Below the pieces are notes generated by a model. That model was given only the letters and a program-made list of their open reading frames with translations, was not told the origin of the DNA and searched no databases. A stretch of 64,000 nucleotides of DNA from Voacanga thouarsii (taxonomy: Eukaryota; Streptophyta; Magnoliopsida; Gentianales; Apocynaceae). This document shows, one piece after another, positions 12,191 through 23,270 of the stretch. Made by a program: the position numbers and the translations under genes. Position 1 is the first letter of the stretch. The number at the start of each line of letters is the position of its first letter. The stretch covers positions 558,001-622,000 of the forward strand of contig JANUWF010003366.1 in NCBI GenBank assembly GCA_026120185.1, given 5' to 3'.

Positions 12191-13932
12191 CTCTTTTCTT
12201 GTCCTCAAGTAGAGTATCAAAGATGAGTAAGACAAACACAAGGTTTTCATCAATCACTCAAGTTAATTCCAAAACGTTATCTCTAATGCTTTCTTCATTC
12301 AAGAACACAAAACATAAGTTACTATATCTTTCGTAACAAACACAAGACTTGTGTAAGTGTATAATGACTAGTAGAACCATCTCAATACTTTAACATCATT
12401 CTCAAACCATTGGAAAGAACTTAGTTCAAAAAAGAATATGCATTCCATAAGCTTACCTTCCATACACTCTCTCCACTAGTCCGAGACATATCATGATTCT
12501 ACTTAGGTTAGGTAGGACTTTTAAGCTTGTCATGTAAGGCTAAATGGCTTGTAATGTAGCTTGTCAAATGAAAGATATGGGAAAATCAAAGAACAAAGAA
12601 GATTAGAGTTTGCAAGAAAAGGATAAACAAAAATGTAACAATAGGTTCCAAACTTTTCTTGCTCTTCTTTTACAAAACCAATACAACCCAAAACCTTGTA
12701 TAACACTTATAGTACAAGTCAAGCACATCTTACATTCTTTTCCATCAATCAGTCTCAACTCATCATTTATCTTTCATATGATCATCACAATTTCATCAAT
12801 TCTTATTTCAACATTCTTTCTTTGCTATTCCTTCCTTTTTCTTTCAGCTCTTTCTTTTCTTTTTTTTCTTTCGCATCATATGCCTTCCTTTCTATCTTTT
12901 CCTAGCAGCTTTTTGTTTTCTTTTCTTATTTTCAATCTTTTCTCTTCTTTTTCTCAACTTCAACTCAATACATAAGGCCTAACTGAAAGTAATCATGACA
13001 TCTGCAATTGCTTTCTCCTTCACAACTCCCTACGTGTACTTTTATCCATCCAGAATAATCAAAGATTTGGAAGAATTATCAAACTCTCAGAAAGATGTAA
13101 TGGAAAAAGTATGATAACGGATTTAAAGGAAAAAATTAACAATTTAGGCTAAAAATAGGCACTAGGGATAATATATACAAGAGGTAGGCTTGAAAGGCTC
13201 AAACTATCCAAAGAATACCTATTACCATCATCCCTAAGTTAAATCATGAATGTCTTTCTTATTTCGCCTCGAGAGGTATTCAAGTAAGTTCTAGAATGCT
13301 CAATGAATTTTAGTAGAAAAACATGTTTAAGAATAATGTAAAGCATTTGATCAAGAACTACTTAGTCCAAGTGAATGCAAAAAGTCATGCATAAGTCACA
13401 AATGATATCGAACCTATGCTTTTTTGATCTATCGCAAAGACATGCATTACGAATACCTCTTTGAAATTGCAAAGAAAACGCAAAAATTTTTACAAATTTG
13501 CTCACAATGAAGTATAATAGAAATAATGCATAGAAGAATTCTCAATCTAACCACTCCCCCACACTTAAACTGGACATTGTCCTCAATGGCCAACTGGATA
13601 GAACAAAGAAGAAATAATGCCACGGGACCAAACATATAAGGAGAAGGGATAAGAAAGACAATCCTTCCATTACAGTGAAGTTCTTATATACAAGGAAGTT
13701 GAATTCTTGGAGAAAGAGGCATTGTCGAAGTACCTAAAAAAAAAATAAAAGAAACATACCAAAGCATAAAAACTAGAAAAGAAACATAAACCAACACAAA
13801 AGAAAGTAGTACGAAAAAGAAAAACATATAGTACGAAAGAAAAATCCTAGCAAAACAAATAAAGACATTACTCACTCCCCCACACTTAAGATGGAAAATG
13901 TTTTCCTTATTTGGGGAGGAAAAACAAAACAC
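12191..13932 (-). other. Athila-2 non-coding interior
   Basis: 1.7 kb without a convincing gene on either strand. Pyrimidine-rich runs (for example 12780-12960) produce short meaningless reading frames. Two internal PPT-like tracts lie at 13555 and 13874. The tract at 13555 is followed by aaactggacattgtcctcaa, closely matching 3105-3124 of Athila-1, so both elements share this 3' region. Confidence 0.6.
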
Positions 13933-14848
13933 TTAACAAAACCAAACATAAAATAAAGATACAAACTTTTTCCACTCATCATGCTTCCTCATCAAACCTT
14001 TGGAAAAGAAATTAAAGCTCCAAGTAGAAGATAGGCATAATGAATGTAGAAAGAATGAAGGATTTTTAAAAATTGAGGGTTCATAAAAACGATTTGTCTC
14101 AGCAAAGCAAATTGCATAAACTTCGTTCTCTAACATTCCTTTAGACACATAAATATCTGTTTCAACCTATGAGTCCACATGGTGTCTAACGAATGCATCA
14201 AACTTGAAATCGCCTTTTGACCCTTCAAAAGAATGTTCATAATTAAAATTCCCCTTTAAACTTAGTATTTGAGTTCTCACAGATGGGATCAAGAAAATCC
14301 GTACTTTTCAAGGCATGGTCTACAAAAACTAAGTTACCTCCCTCAAATTGGGGTGAAGGGTAGAAATTACCACTATCCTCCAAGGACTTCTTATGATGTA
14401 GTGTTGAAAGATCCAACACCTTGAGGCATGATAAATATAACACATCATCATTTGAACCCTTGTTCTCCTAGAATTGAGAGAAACCTAAAAAAAAATCATG
14501 TGATAAAGAGAGATTAGAATTATTAGCACGTAGAATAGAATTGAATACCTCCCTTTCCACATTGGACAATTGGTCCTCATATCCTCTCTTCTTTCCTTGA
14601 AGATTCTCTTGTTCAAGCATATGAGCTTTTATGGCATCCTCAACCAACTTGGCTAGTTGTGTTCTTTGATAGCTCAATCGTTAGGATACTTCTTTATGCC
14701 ACGTAATGGAGGAATTTGAATTGGTGACAAAAGAATGCATTGAGGCTTCAAGTGATGTCTCACAAAAAGCATCGATCCGATATTGCAACTTTGTCAAATT
14801 CTCATCATTGTAGCTCCTTTAATCTTGTGCCCAAAAGTTGTTGTCCAT
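13933..14848 (-). pseudogene. Athila-2 ORF of unknown function in the gag position
   Basis: A coherent minus-strand reading frame begins with ATG at 14848, about 330 nt inside the PBS. It starts MDNNFWAQD, then a stop, then RSYNDENLTKLQYRIDAF. It continues through RTQLAKLVEDAIKAHMLEQE, DQLSNVEREVFNSILRANNS and FVDHALKSTDFLDPICENSN. The frame is kept from 14848 to 14243 with three in-frame stops (codon 10, near codon 55, and at 14468). A frameshift near 14250 leads into NYEHSFEGSKGDFKFDAF and MLENEVYAICFAE. I recognise no domain. A helical, charged N-terminal part is suggested. It may be a divergent gag or an acquired ORF. Confidence 0.55.
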
Positions 14849-15176
14849 GATGATGTCAATCTCGCGCTTAAAGAAAAACAAAAATCAAATCAAAATTTTT
14901 TAAAAAGAAAAATACATAAATAAATAAATAAAAGTTAAAAAAATAATATAAAAAAAGAAAAGAAAAACACTCGCATTCCTAAACTATTTAAATACAAAAG
15001 TGAGTAGTATTTACAGTACAACAGGAAGTATGTTAGTCAATTAAGTCAAAGTTAGTAAATTAGATTACAAGAGACATGATACAACAAATGGCACCATTTT
15101 GTAAAGCGAACAGTTGTACAAATTTACATATTTACATAGTTAAATCAACGAAATCCAAGGTTTCATGATATTGTTT

Positions 15177-15193
15177 CCTGGCAACGACGCCAA
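15177..15193 (-). promoter_or_regulatory. Athila-2 primer-binding site (tRNA-Asp type)
   Basis: Minus strand tggcgtcgttgccagg is nearly identical to TGGCGCCGTTGCCGGGG, the complement of the plant tRNA-Asp 3' end. It lies a few bases inside the 5' LTR. Confidence 0.85.
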
Positions 15194-15198
15194 AAACT

Positions 15199-16684
15199 TG
15201 TGCGTATTTATTTGGGTATAAAAATCATATAAAAATAAGCACATTCTCAATCAAATTTTAATTAAAATGTTAACCCCAAATTACACATATGAGCAAGCGT
15301 ACTTATCATTAACAAAGCACAAGGTTCAAATAAGTGTTGATCCTCCAGGAAAAAGTATGCATTAATCTCTTTTCTTTCATTTTCTAATCGACTCAATAAG
15401 GTGAAAAAGAAATAAAAAGGAAAAAAATAAAATAATATAATATACACAAGACAAGGATGGAGAAGTATGTAACCCAACCATTATTTTGACAAACATGATC
15501 TTAAAGTACTTAATCAATATCATAACTAACTATTCCCTTGGCATCATAAAAGATTAAGGTAGATTCACTTCTTTGGTCAATCCATGAAATCACTATCTCA
15601 TAGATAAATTAGCATCACTTGGTCGGTCTCAACTAATTCACCCAAAAGACGCATGAAACACAATCTTTGATTAAATTTCCGTGGTCAGGCAAACTTAAAA
15701 TATGAAACTAACCAATTAATCCTTGGTTGGGCAGACATTGATTAATCTTTAATTACCCAATTCTTTGCAATTAACCTCTATGGTCAAACAAGTTAATAGA
15801 CAATAAATATGAAATTAATGAATTGAAACCACCATCAACCCCTTTAGTCGAGCAAGTTAATGAAAAGAAACAACCAATTAATCTCGTAATACTCACAAGT
15901 AATTAAATACCAAGAAAAATAATTAATTAATTAAAAGATCAAAGTAACTCTAAAAATCATAAATATCTAACTAACGTCAAATTACAATAAAACAATTAAT
16001 ACATCATTGTTCAAGTAAAACAAAACAGAGTAAAAGAAAACACTCAAGACAAGTCTCCTTCTTCTTCCTTTGAAGACCTTCTTGCACAACCCTCCTTGAA
16101 TTGATAAATTTCTCCATTGATTTGACTGATTTCCTGTTTAGCTCCTTGAATTCATGTGTTTGGCTTGTGTTCTCCTTGTATTTATAGGCTTTTGAGATGC
16201 CCAAATTCGTTGGTGTAGGGTTTTTGACGATTAGAAGTAGGAAGATACTAAAATTCTGCAACTTACCAAAAACCGCGTGCAAAATTCAATCCACCACCTT
16301 AACTACAGATCACAGTCAGCGCCAGTTGTGTTCTGTTTACCCATTTATTTGACGATTTTTCTCGATTTCGGCATAATATTTTCTAGAGTGTAGCCAGCAC
16401 TAGTTCCAGCTTCACAGCCAGTGTCGGTTCTGTTCTGTTCGGTCTGTTCACTGATTTTTTCAGTCATCTCGAAGTGCATGCCAACAGCACGTGGCCGGCG
16501 CCGCCTATGTTCTATTTTGTGATGTTTTTGCTTTATTTTACCCCTAAAATCTGAAATAATGTGGAAAACATCTTTCCAAGGGCAAAATCTCAAATATGAA
16601 GGAATATGACCAATTATTGAACAAAATGTATCATATAATAACCTTAAATAACTAGGAAAAATATGACTAATTTATACCCTATCA
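15199..16684 (-). repeat. Athila-2 5' LTR
   Basis: Plus-strand start tgtgcgtattta (one base lost against tgatgcg) and end ccctatca. It lacks part of the gc-rich block present in 10635-12173, around 16300-16330 and 16500. Confidence 0.85.
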
Positions 16685-17352
16685 AGCTCCCCCAAACTAA
16701 TTAATAGTCCCAAACATTTAACAATTTATTGTAAAGCTCAGTAATGCCACCAAGGTAATTCATTCCATAAAGTTCAAACAAAACCCATAATTTTAATAAT
16801 CACCACATAGAATCCCAAAAATTTTCTGCCTACAAACTGAGAAAATGAAGACAGGGAAGAAGAAATTCACCCCGACCTTGTGCAAGTGAAATGAACCAAG
16901 AAGCTGCTCTCGAAATATGTCTTCGATGACAATCGATGGAAATTGATCATTCGACGGTAGTAGATGACCACAGTGGCGGCGGCACTGTCGAGCCTTGGCA
17001 TAAACTGATGGGTGTTGGAGGGTGTTCTAGGAAAGGGGAAGTGGCCTCCAAAGCCAATTGACAGAAATTGATCATTCGGCGGCAGCAAATGATTGTAGTG
17101 GCAGAGGTGTTGTCAAGACTCGGCATAAATTGATGGGTGCGGGAGGGTGTTCCAAGAAAGAGGAACTGGCCTTCGGCGAGAGGGTGTTCTGAAAAGGGGC
17201 AATGGCGGTGAGTGTTGGCAGTGGCGGGGGGTGGAGGGTTTGCTAGATAATCTGTAGAAGGGAAGGGCGGATAATCTATAGTCACGAAAGGGGAAAGTCG
17301 CAAAGGAACCGGTACTGAGGGATGTAGAGAAGAAAGGGGAGAAAACGACCAA
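16685..17352 (-). other. Probable CACTA-1 leader region with a duplicated GC-rich block
   Basis: 16867-17352 is GC-rich, unlike its surroundings. It contains two imperfect tandem copies of about 130 bp (about 16938-17062 and 17067-17185), each with gaaattgatcattcg and ggcataaa(c/t)tgatgggtg. Its place, next to subterminal repeats and upstream of a minus-strand transposase, parallels the C-rich leader of CACTA-2 (39790-40223). Proline/serine-rich translations of this block change frame between the repeats and are not taken as protein. Confidence 0.45.
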
Positions 17353-17520
17353 GTGTTAAACTTAGTCTTTAATTTAGCTACGGCATAAAACCGTCGCTAA
17401 GCTCTCTCAATTTGACAGGGTTTAGCGCCGGCTATTTGATAATTCTCGCTAGGCATGCATTGTGTATCTAATCCCTCGCAGATTGCAAGGGATTAGCAAC
17501 GGAATTATATACAATTTCAT
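17353..17520 (-). repeat. CACTA subterminal repeats, inner part
   Basis: Short repeats built on agctacgg / ccgtcgctaa / agggtttagcg and ccctcgcagattgcaaggg. This style of subterminal repeat is typical of CACTA elements and recurs at 18385-18720. Confidence 0.55.
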
Positions 17521-18005
17521 ATATATGCATATATATATATATATATATTTGCATCTCTTTATTATAAAATTTCATTTTATATTAATTTATAAGGTTAGAT
17601 CTTAATTTTACACAATTTCATGTTAGTTGTTAGATTTTTTAAAAAATTTAATTCAAAACTAAATAATTAAAATATTTATTAAATATGTTAATTGATAATA
17701 TTATTTACTTGTTACTATTAATGCCATATAAATATATATATATATATATACGTATACATATATATATATATATACGTATACATATATATATATATATATG
17801 TTGATGCATACTAAATTATATAAATACAAATGTATAACATATATACTTAATACATATAATATATACATATAAATATATACATATATACATGTATATGTAT
17901 ACATATATATATATATATACATACATATATAAATGTTTACATATATACATATATATATACATATGTTTATATATAAATATATATATTTTTTTATATATAC
18001 ATATG

Positions 18006-18036
<31 letters not shown>

Positions 18037-18166
18037 GTACCATATAACTACAATTGACACATAAATAATTATATAAACACTAATTTATAACATACACAAC
18101 TAATATTAATATATGTATATACATTTATAACCATTAATATATTAGTCTATCATATAACTATATTAA

Positions 18167-18206
<40 letters not shown>

Positions 18207-18340
18207 ACGTATACAATTAAAACTATTAATATATCAACATAATATATAACCAAATTAAACATGTATATATACTAATTATCTAATATATCAATGTGTTATT
18301 CTTATACAATGACATGCACATTTTAAAATATATAAAAATT
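17521..18340. repeat. AT-rich microsatellite tract with (TA)n, (ATAC)n and (GT)n
   Basis: Long alternating TA/TATG/TACA runs (17521-17550, 17733-18035) and a (GT)n run at about 18168-18204. Tyr/Ile-rich reading frames here are artefacts of the repeats. No gene. Confidence 0.9.
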
Positions 18341-18760
18341 TGGCGATCAAATAAATTTAAATTTTGATTAAAATATAAAAATTTATATTTCCGTAGCTAA
18401 ACTCTTTCAAATAGCGAGGGTTTAGCTATGGAGACATAAAAAAAATCCCTCCAGTTTTTTTTCTATCAAAACTTCATATGGCTCTATAGCTAAAACCCTA
18501 GCAAATAGCGAGGGTTTAGCTATGGAGCTATCAAAACAATTTCCCTCTAAAATTTTTTACTATCACAAAACCCTAACAAAATAGAAAGGTTTTAGCCATG
18601 GGTATACAAATTAAATTCCCCTTCTTCAGCAAAGTAAACCACCGTAGCTAAACCATCACTAGTAGCGACAATGCAGCGAGGGAATAGGGTATAGTCACTA
18701 TATTTCGATGGCCATTTACTACGGCTTAGGGTTTATTAGTAGTAATTTAGATACATATTA
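18341..18760 (-). repeat. CACTA-1 subterminal repeat block (copy A)
   Basis: At least four copies of variants of aaaccctagcaaatagcgagggtttagctatgg, alternating orientation. The probable outer end reads, on the minus strand, ttACTACTAATAAACCC, a damaged CACTA terminus near 18747. The same block is found at 51681-52190, so it belongs to the duplicated unit. Confidence 0.55.
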
Positions 18761-19079
18761 GCATGTTTTATGTTGCGGGGAGAAAGTAGCATAACCCAAG
18801 TATTTCAAAAAGATCCTTCCACCACCAAAGAGAAATAATATCATAAATTAAATCAAATCAACTAAAACATGCTTCAAGAAAAAGAATATAATATAAACTT
18901 AAGTACTGATACTGGAAGTCCTATGAATGATATAAAAAGCTATATAATAAAAGTGCATAAATGAAAGAAAATGTCTCAAAATTCTAATGTAGAAGTGACT
19001 GAGGGCTGCAAGATCTGCTGCTACCATGCTCTCCACCAAATCCACTCAGGCTACTGGGTGCAGATGGATAATTAGGCCC
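18761..19079. other. Unassigned, copy A only
   Basis: No recognisable gene. Copy B carries unrelated sequence at the equivalent place (52200-52735). Confidence 0.4.
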
Positions 19080-19930
19080 TCCAGGAGTGACCAACTACCA
19101 GATATATAGCTTGAATGCGCACAAAATCTCTCCTACAAGAGGAACATGGAAATTCTTGAGGATATAAGTAATAAGCAAGGGGAGGATAAAAGCTCTAGAG
19201 GTGTAGCCAGATGTTACAACCTCTCTCATATAGGAGATAAGGATGGGATCTAGTGGGATAGACTAGGAATGGATCATCTTGTGGAAAGCATAAATATCAA
19301 TCACCTGAACCTGATTAAGACTAGTAGCTCGAGAGGAAACAATGAAGCCTAAGAGATGAACAATAAGCTGAAGCTGCGGGGGCATGTTGGTGACTTGTAT
19401 GAACACAGTAGATCTTGCTTGGGTGTAGAATAACTGAAATTCCTGACGGGAAGTAGAGAAATCCCAATCAGGCTTGGAGGCGACCCCTTTATTAGAGTTA
19501 TTTCTCTCTACCCAAGGTCCCTCATCCTCTATTCTAAGAAACTTATCTAGTACCCTTTACATAAATGAATAGACACCCCCTCACTATAGTGTCTATAGTC
19601 CTCAAAAAACCGTGCCTCTTGTTAGAGATATTAGCAAAGAACTCCTTCACCAGTTATGAAAAGATGCTCCTATCAACCCCAAAAAGAAAGCCCAACCAAT
19701 CCCTTCGAATAAAGCTACTAAATGCTGGTCCCTGTCAAGTTTGGGATCTACTATCACAACTACCTTATTATGGATCGTAGTGTTGTACCTCTCCTCACAT
19801 TCATCATAAACAAAATTTTTATGAGAGATGGTAGGGTTAGCAGTAGGAGGCTGGGAAGAGGATGCTTCCCCCTCTTCCTCTAGAGAGAAAGCTTAGAAGG
19901 TCCTTATCTAGGTGGCATTGCAAAAGATAT
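19080..19930 (-). pseudogene. Transposon-associated protein remnant (Transposase_32-like), copy A
   Basis: Minus strand. Readable pieces from the N-terminal side are NPTISHKNFVYDECEERYNT, then after a frame change EFFANISNKRHGFLRTIDTI, then in a long frame WDFSTSRQEFQLFYTQARST, TNMPPQLQLIVHLLGFIVSS and YMREVVTSGYTSRAFILPLL. This order resembles the plant 'putative plant transposon protein' family, recalled from the family pattern and not searched. One in-frame stop (MIHS-stop-SIPLDP) and several frameshifts break it. The stop is also present in copy B (MIHS-stop-SIPLAP), so it predates the duplication. Confidence 0.5.
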
Positions 19931-20698
19931 ATGGAAAACGGGTAGAAAAGGGAGAGGTCACCTTCTATAAAAAATCAACAACACCCCATATTACAATACA
20001 CCAAAACAACTCAGAACAAACCACAACCACACCAATCCAAAACTCAACAACAAATGAACTCAACCCACCAATCCTCCAATTGACAATAACTCAACCTCTA
20101 TTTCTCAACACAGCCACAACCCTTTACAATATAAAGCCACAACAATTCACAATCAATGAACGAAATTTGAAAATGAAAAATGAATGAAATAACTTAACAA
20201 CCACGAAGCATAATATAAGAGATATCCCATGATAAGCACAACATCACAACAATCAAAAGCAGATAAAGATCCTGGCCATGCATAGAAATAGGTAAAAAGT
20301 CAAGCACTGAATGTCCAGAAATCCAAAGAAAATATTAACTTGCACTTTAGCACAGCAATAAAAGTACAAAAAGTATTTTTCTCCACATCTTGAATATGCC
20401 CCAAGCCAATACAACCAACACATCCAATGAAGCCAATCAATCCTTTCACCTCAAACTTCATAAGGCACCATATTTAATATTTTCCACGAAAAAATGTGCA
20501 ATTTTAGCACCCACATAATAATAATAATAATACTCTATGATTGGTTAGTTTGAAGAATAAGGAAGTAATTGAAAGGGACTCGATTTTGTTAATAAACCTT
20601 GTAATATTAAAAAATGGTGATTTTTTTTGGTCAGCCATATTATTACAATTAAATAAATAGTTCCAATGCAAGCATGCATTTATAGTCACTAATAAATA
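19931..20698. other. Duplicated non-coding stretch, copy A
   Basis: Matches 53540-53702 plus 57969-58410 of copy B. Asn/Thr-rich short frames here are not conserved with copy B and are not called. A 157-bp stretch (about 20354-20510) is absent from copy B and is bounded by direct repeats tttagcac. Confidence 0.7.
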
Positions 20699-20766
20699 CG
20701 CCCTCCGTTTCAAAATAGTTGTTCACGAAGCTTTTTTGTTTTATTTCAAAATACTTGTTCATGAAC
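20699..20766. repeat. MLE left terminal inverted repeat, with an internal second copy
   Basis: cgccctccgtttcaaaatag begins the element. A second, direct copy (tttcaaaatacttgttcatg) follows at about 20744-20766, giving a doubled end motif. Confidence 0.85.
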
Positions 20767-20996
20767 ATATTCCAAGAAGTAATGATTAATTTTTTCCTGT
20801 TTTACCCCTATTTACGTTAGTTCAATGAAACAGCTTCCAAGAATGTTTTGACTTCTCGAAAATTCCACAGACTTCTTTCTTCTTATCTCATCCTCATCAG
20901 TCCAAGTCTTTCTCTTCTCATTTACTTGCACTCTTTACTCTTTTCTCTCTTCTTCTTCTTCTACCCTCTACTTTCTCGTCTTGCGCTTTTCTCCTT

Positions 20997-21393
20997 ATGT
21001 TTTTGCAGGATTACAAGATCCTCGTTAATAACAGTTGTTATTATCAAAATCTTGAAATGGATGCTTCTGACCATGAGTATTTCTTTAATTTTACCTATAA
21101 ATTTCATGAAGAACTATTGCTAGTTCAATCGGATTGCAATAACAATCATGAACTCCAAACAACAACCTTCAAAGGGTACAGGAATCATGAGCGTCAGAGA
21201 TGAAGAAATCCTTGATTCAAATGGCACACCTGTTTGTGAAATTGAATCTATCAGGCCCATCTTTGATCTGAATAAGCCTCTAGATGGAATCAACTTGAAT
21301 TTTGAAGCTGATGACGAAGGGGAGATTTCAAAGGAGGAGAAACTTCAGCACTTCCTATTGCAGATTATTAGAATTTGGGTTCCAAAGTTTTAG
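20997..21393 (+). pseudogene. Unknown plus-strand coding-like stretch inside the MLE
   Basis: After a pyrimidine-rich leader and an acceptor-like ttttgcag (about 21002-21009) two overlapping frames look coding: MDASDHEYFFNFTYKFHEEL and, in the next frame, VCEIESIRPIFDLNKPLDGI followed by NLNFEADDEGEISKEEK. The DLN-rich wording recalls the DLN motifs of the minus-strand transposase exons 1-3 of the same element. It could therefore be a second transposase 5' end in opposite orientation, broken by one frameshift. No firm family match. Confidence 0.35.
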
Positions 21394-21850
21394 TTGATGT
21401 TTCGAGCACTAGTGAGATTTTTTGTTTTCTGACTTTTAGGAGTAAACTAAAGGTGGGAAGTTCCTGTGAATTATGTACCTGTCTCATCTGATCTTATTTT
21501 TAGTTCAATATATGTCGTCTCCTTTAATATTTTGTTAAGCCAAATGAATTTGTTTGCTATGGATCAATTCCATCTTCATCTTTTCTTTTGATTGGCACAA
21601 AATGATAAAATATGAATGGATTTATGAGTTAGAGTTTGTTCAAAAGACTATTAGCAGATAGTCGGTTAAGCACTGCACTTGGATGTGTGATTGTGGGAAG
21701 TACTGCACTGAGATTGTTTCCCAACTAGCATAGTAAAATATCACAATTATAGAGCACTTAAGATAGGCAAACACCACTGGAGAACATCTTCTTCGTGATG
21801 AATAGCAACCCAGTCGGTCAAGATTTCGCTATGGCTTCACAAACTATCGG

Positions 21851-22228
21851 CCCTCTTCATTTAGTGCTGAGTATGTCGAAGAGTACAGGAAGGTCAAAGG
21901 TTGTAAAATATGGTGTATTGGTCCTCTTTCAGCTTATAATAATTCAACTTTAGACAAGGTAACAAGGGGCAGTAGATCTTCTGTGGACCAACATGACTGC
22001 TTGAAATGGCTTGACAGTCAACAACCAAAATCTATTATCCATGCTTCTCTGGGAAGCATATGTGGCCTCATGGCTTCACAACTTATAGAGATTGGATTAG
22101 GCTTAGAATCATCAAACAGGCCATTCATATGGGTTATAAGAGTGGAAGAGAAATCAAAAGAGTTAGAGAAATGGATTGCAAAAGAAAGATTTGAAGAGGG
22201 AATTAATGGATGGGGCTTCTTATACTAT
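21851..22228 (+). pseudogene. UDP-glycosyltransferase fragment (UGT73-like), captured in the MLE
   Basis: About 125 codons: EYVEEYRKVKG, KIWCIGPLSAYN, SSVDQHDCLKWLDSQQPKSI, ASLGSICGLMASQLIEIGLG, LESSNRPFIWVIRVEEKSKE, LEKWIAKERFEEGINGWGFL. This is the middle of a family-1 plant glycosyltransferase, closest in wording to the UGT73C group. It stops just before the PSPG sugar-donor box, so it cannot bind UDP-sugar. A full UGT is about 480-500 residues. The frame is open with no internal stop. Upstream the frame can be followed back only to about 21851. It lies between the MLE ends and in the opposite orientation to the transposase. Confidence 0.85.
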
Positions 22229-23270
22229 GCTAGTTGTGATATTAAATTGGGATTGTGGAAAGTTCTGCAGTGGGATAGTCGGTTATGCTAGTTACGTATC
22301 TGCACTTGGATGTGTGTTGGTTTTTTTTTTTTGGCACAAGATGTCTGGTAGTGCACTTGGATTGTTTAGTGTGATCATGGGAATCATCATGTCAGCACAT
22401 GGTTTCCTCATTTTTTTGGCACAAGATATCTGCATCATTTCCTCTTTTTTTTCTTCTTTTATCCATTATGTAAAAGATATTTTTGTTATTGTCACATGAT
22501 CGGTGGTAGCCATCAGAAAATGTGCAATTAAGTATTATGAAGACAATTTGTGATTGGCTCTGAAACTTGATTAACTCACAATTCATTATGAAGAAGCGTG
22601 GCAGAAGGGCAACATGTTATACCCAGGCAATTCTCTATGGTGTAAATGCACTAGTGACCGTGTGAAAATTTGGGTCTTTTTTCACACAGTGAGAAGAACT
22701 CAACCTCATCTAGTGTGTGAAGGGCGTTGTGTGTGTACCGAGGTGGCTCAAACAATGTAGATTTGGAACATTGGTCAAAGTAATTGCAGCCTTTAAATAG
22801 TTGATCTTCTGTGGAAAAATCGATTTCAGATTTGGCTAAGGTTGTGGTAGACGTTGGTCGGTGTTGTGGTTTTCTTTCTGTTTCAAACCAATAATCCATT
22901 GGAATTATGGGGCAAGCAGTTTTCGTTGGATTTCGTTTGATCTATTCCAAGAGAAAAAAAATGGCACCACAGACATTTCACCAAAACATTAAAGTGCATG
23001 GAATCCTAAAGCTTTTGATAACTGATGGATGACTACAGTGTCCAAGTAACCATAGAAATATACACCTCATAGATATCACATACAATATTTACTATATGCA
23101 AGCTGCCTTTCAGAATTAGAAAGATGTAAAGAAGATGATGAGATCACCATTTGAAAACCTTAAAAAAAAAAACATATACATAATGATTCAACGTGAGACA
23201 TATTACAAACAAATTCATCTATTAGTCAAATATATAAAGAACTGAAAATGATATATACATCTCACTTATA
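22229..23270. other. MLE interior without recognised genes
   Basis: Contains poly-T runs and short frames without family resemblance. The transposase 3' untranslated part would lie at the right side. Confidence 0.5.

Larger units (their letters stand above)
10635..16684 (-). mobile_element. Athila-2: non-autonomous LTR retrotransposon (LARD-like) with Athila-family LTRs
   Basis: This 6.05 kb element has LTRs at 10635-12173 and 15199-16684. The tRNA-Asp PBS is at 15177-15193 and the PPT at 12174-12190, so it is oriented on the minus strand. Flanks AGCAC (10630-10634) and AGCTC (16685-16689) are a 5-bp target duplication with one difference. The 3.0 kb interior has no protease, RT, RNase H or integrase. 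It has only a degraded ORF of unknown function in the gag position and a long non-coding part, so it presumably depended on an autonomous Athila for movement. Confidence 0.85.

Noticed and set aside
12610..12975. Hydrophobic Phe/Ser-rich frames resembling a membrane protein
   Set aside because: They arise from pyrimidine-rich non-coding sequence of Athila-2. Two frames are open at once and the frame lies on the strand opposite to the element.
16867..17352. Overlapping Pro/Ser/His-rich frames on the minus strand
   Set aside because: The frames change between the two tandem 130-bp copies, so there is no protein conservation. Treated as GC-rich leader.
17701..18060. Tyr/Ile-rich frames of up to 119 codons
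   Set aside because: Artefact of TA/TATG microsatellites.
19912..20187. 91-codon Asn/Thr-rich plus-strand frame
   Set aside because: Not conserved in copy B, which has indels that shift it. Composition is low complexity.
22229..22500. Continuation of the UGT fragment into a C-terminal domain
   Set aside because: After GINGWGFL the frame loses UGT similarity. No PSPG box (WAPQ...HCGWNS) was found in any frame nearby.
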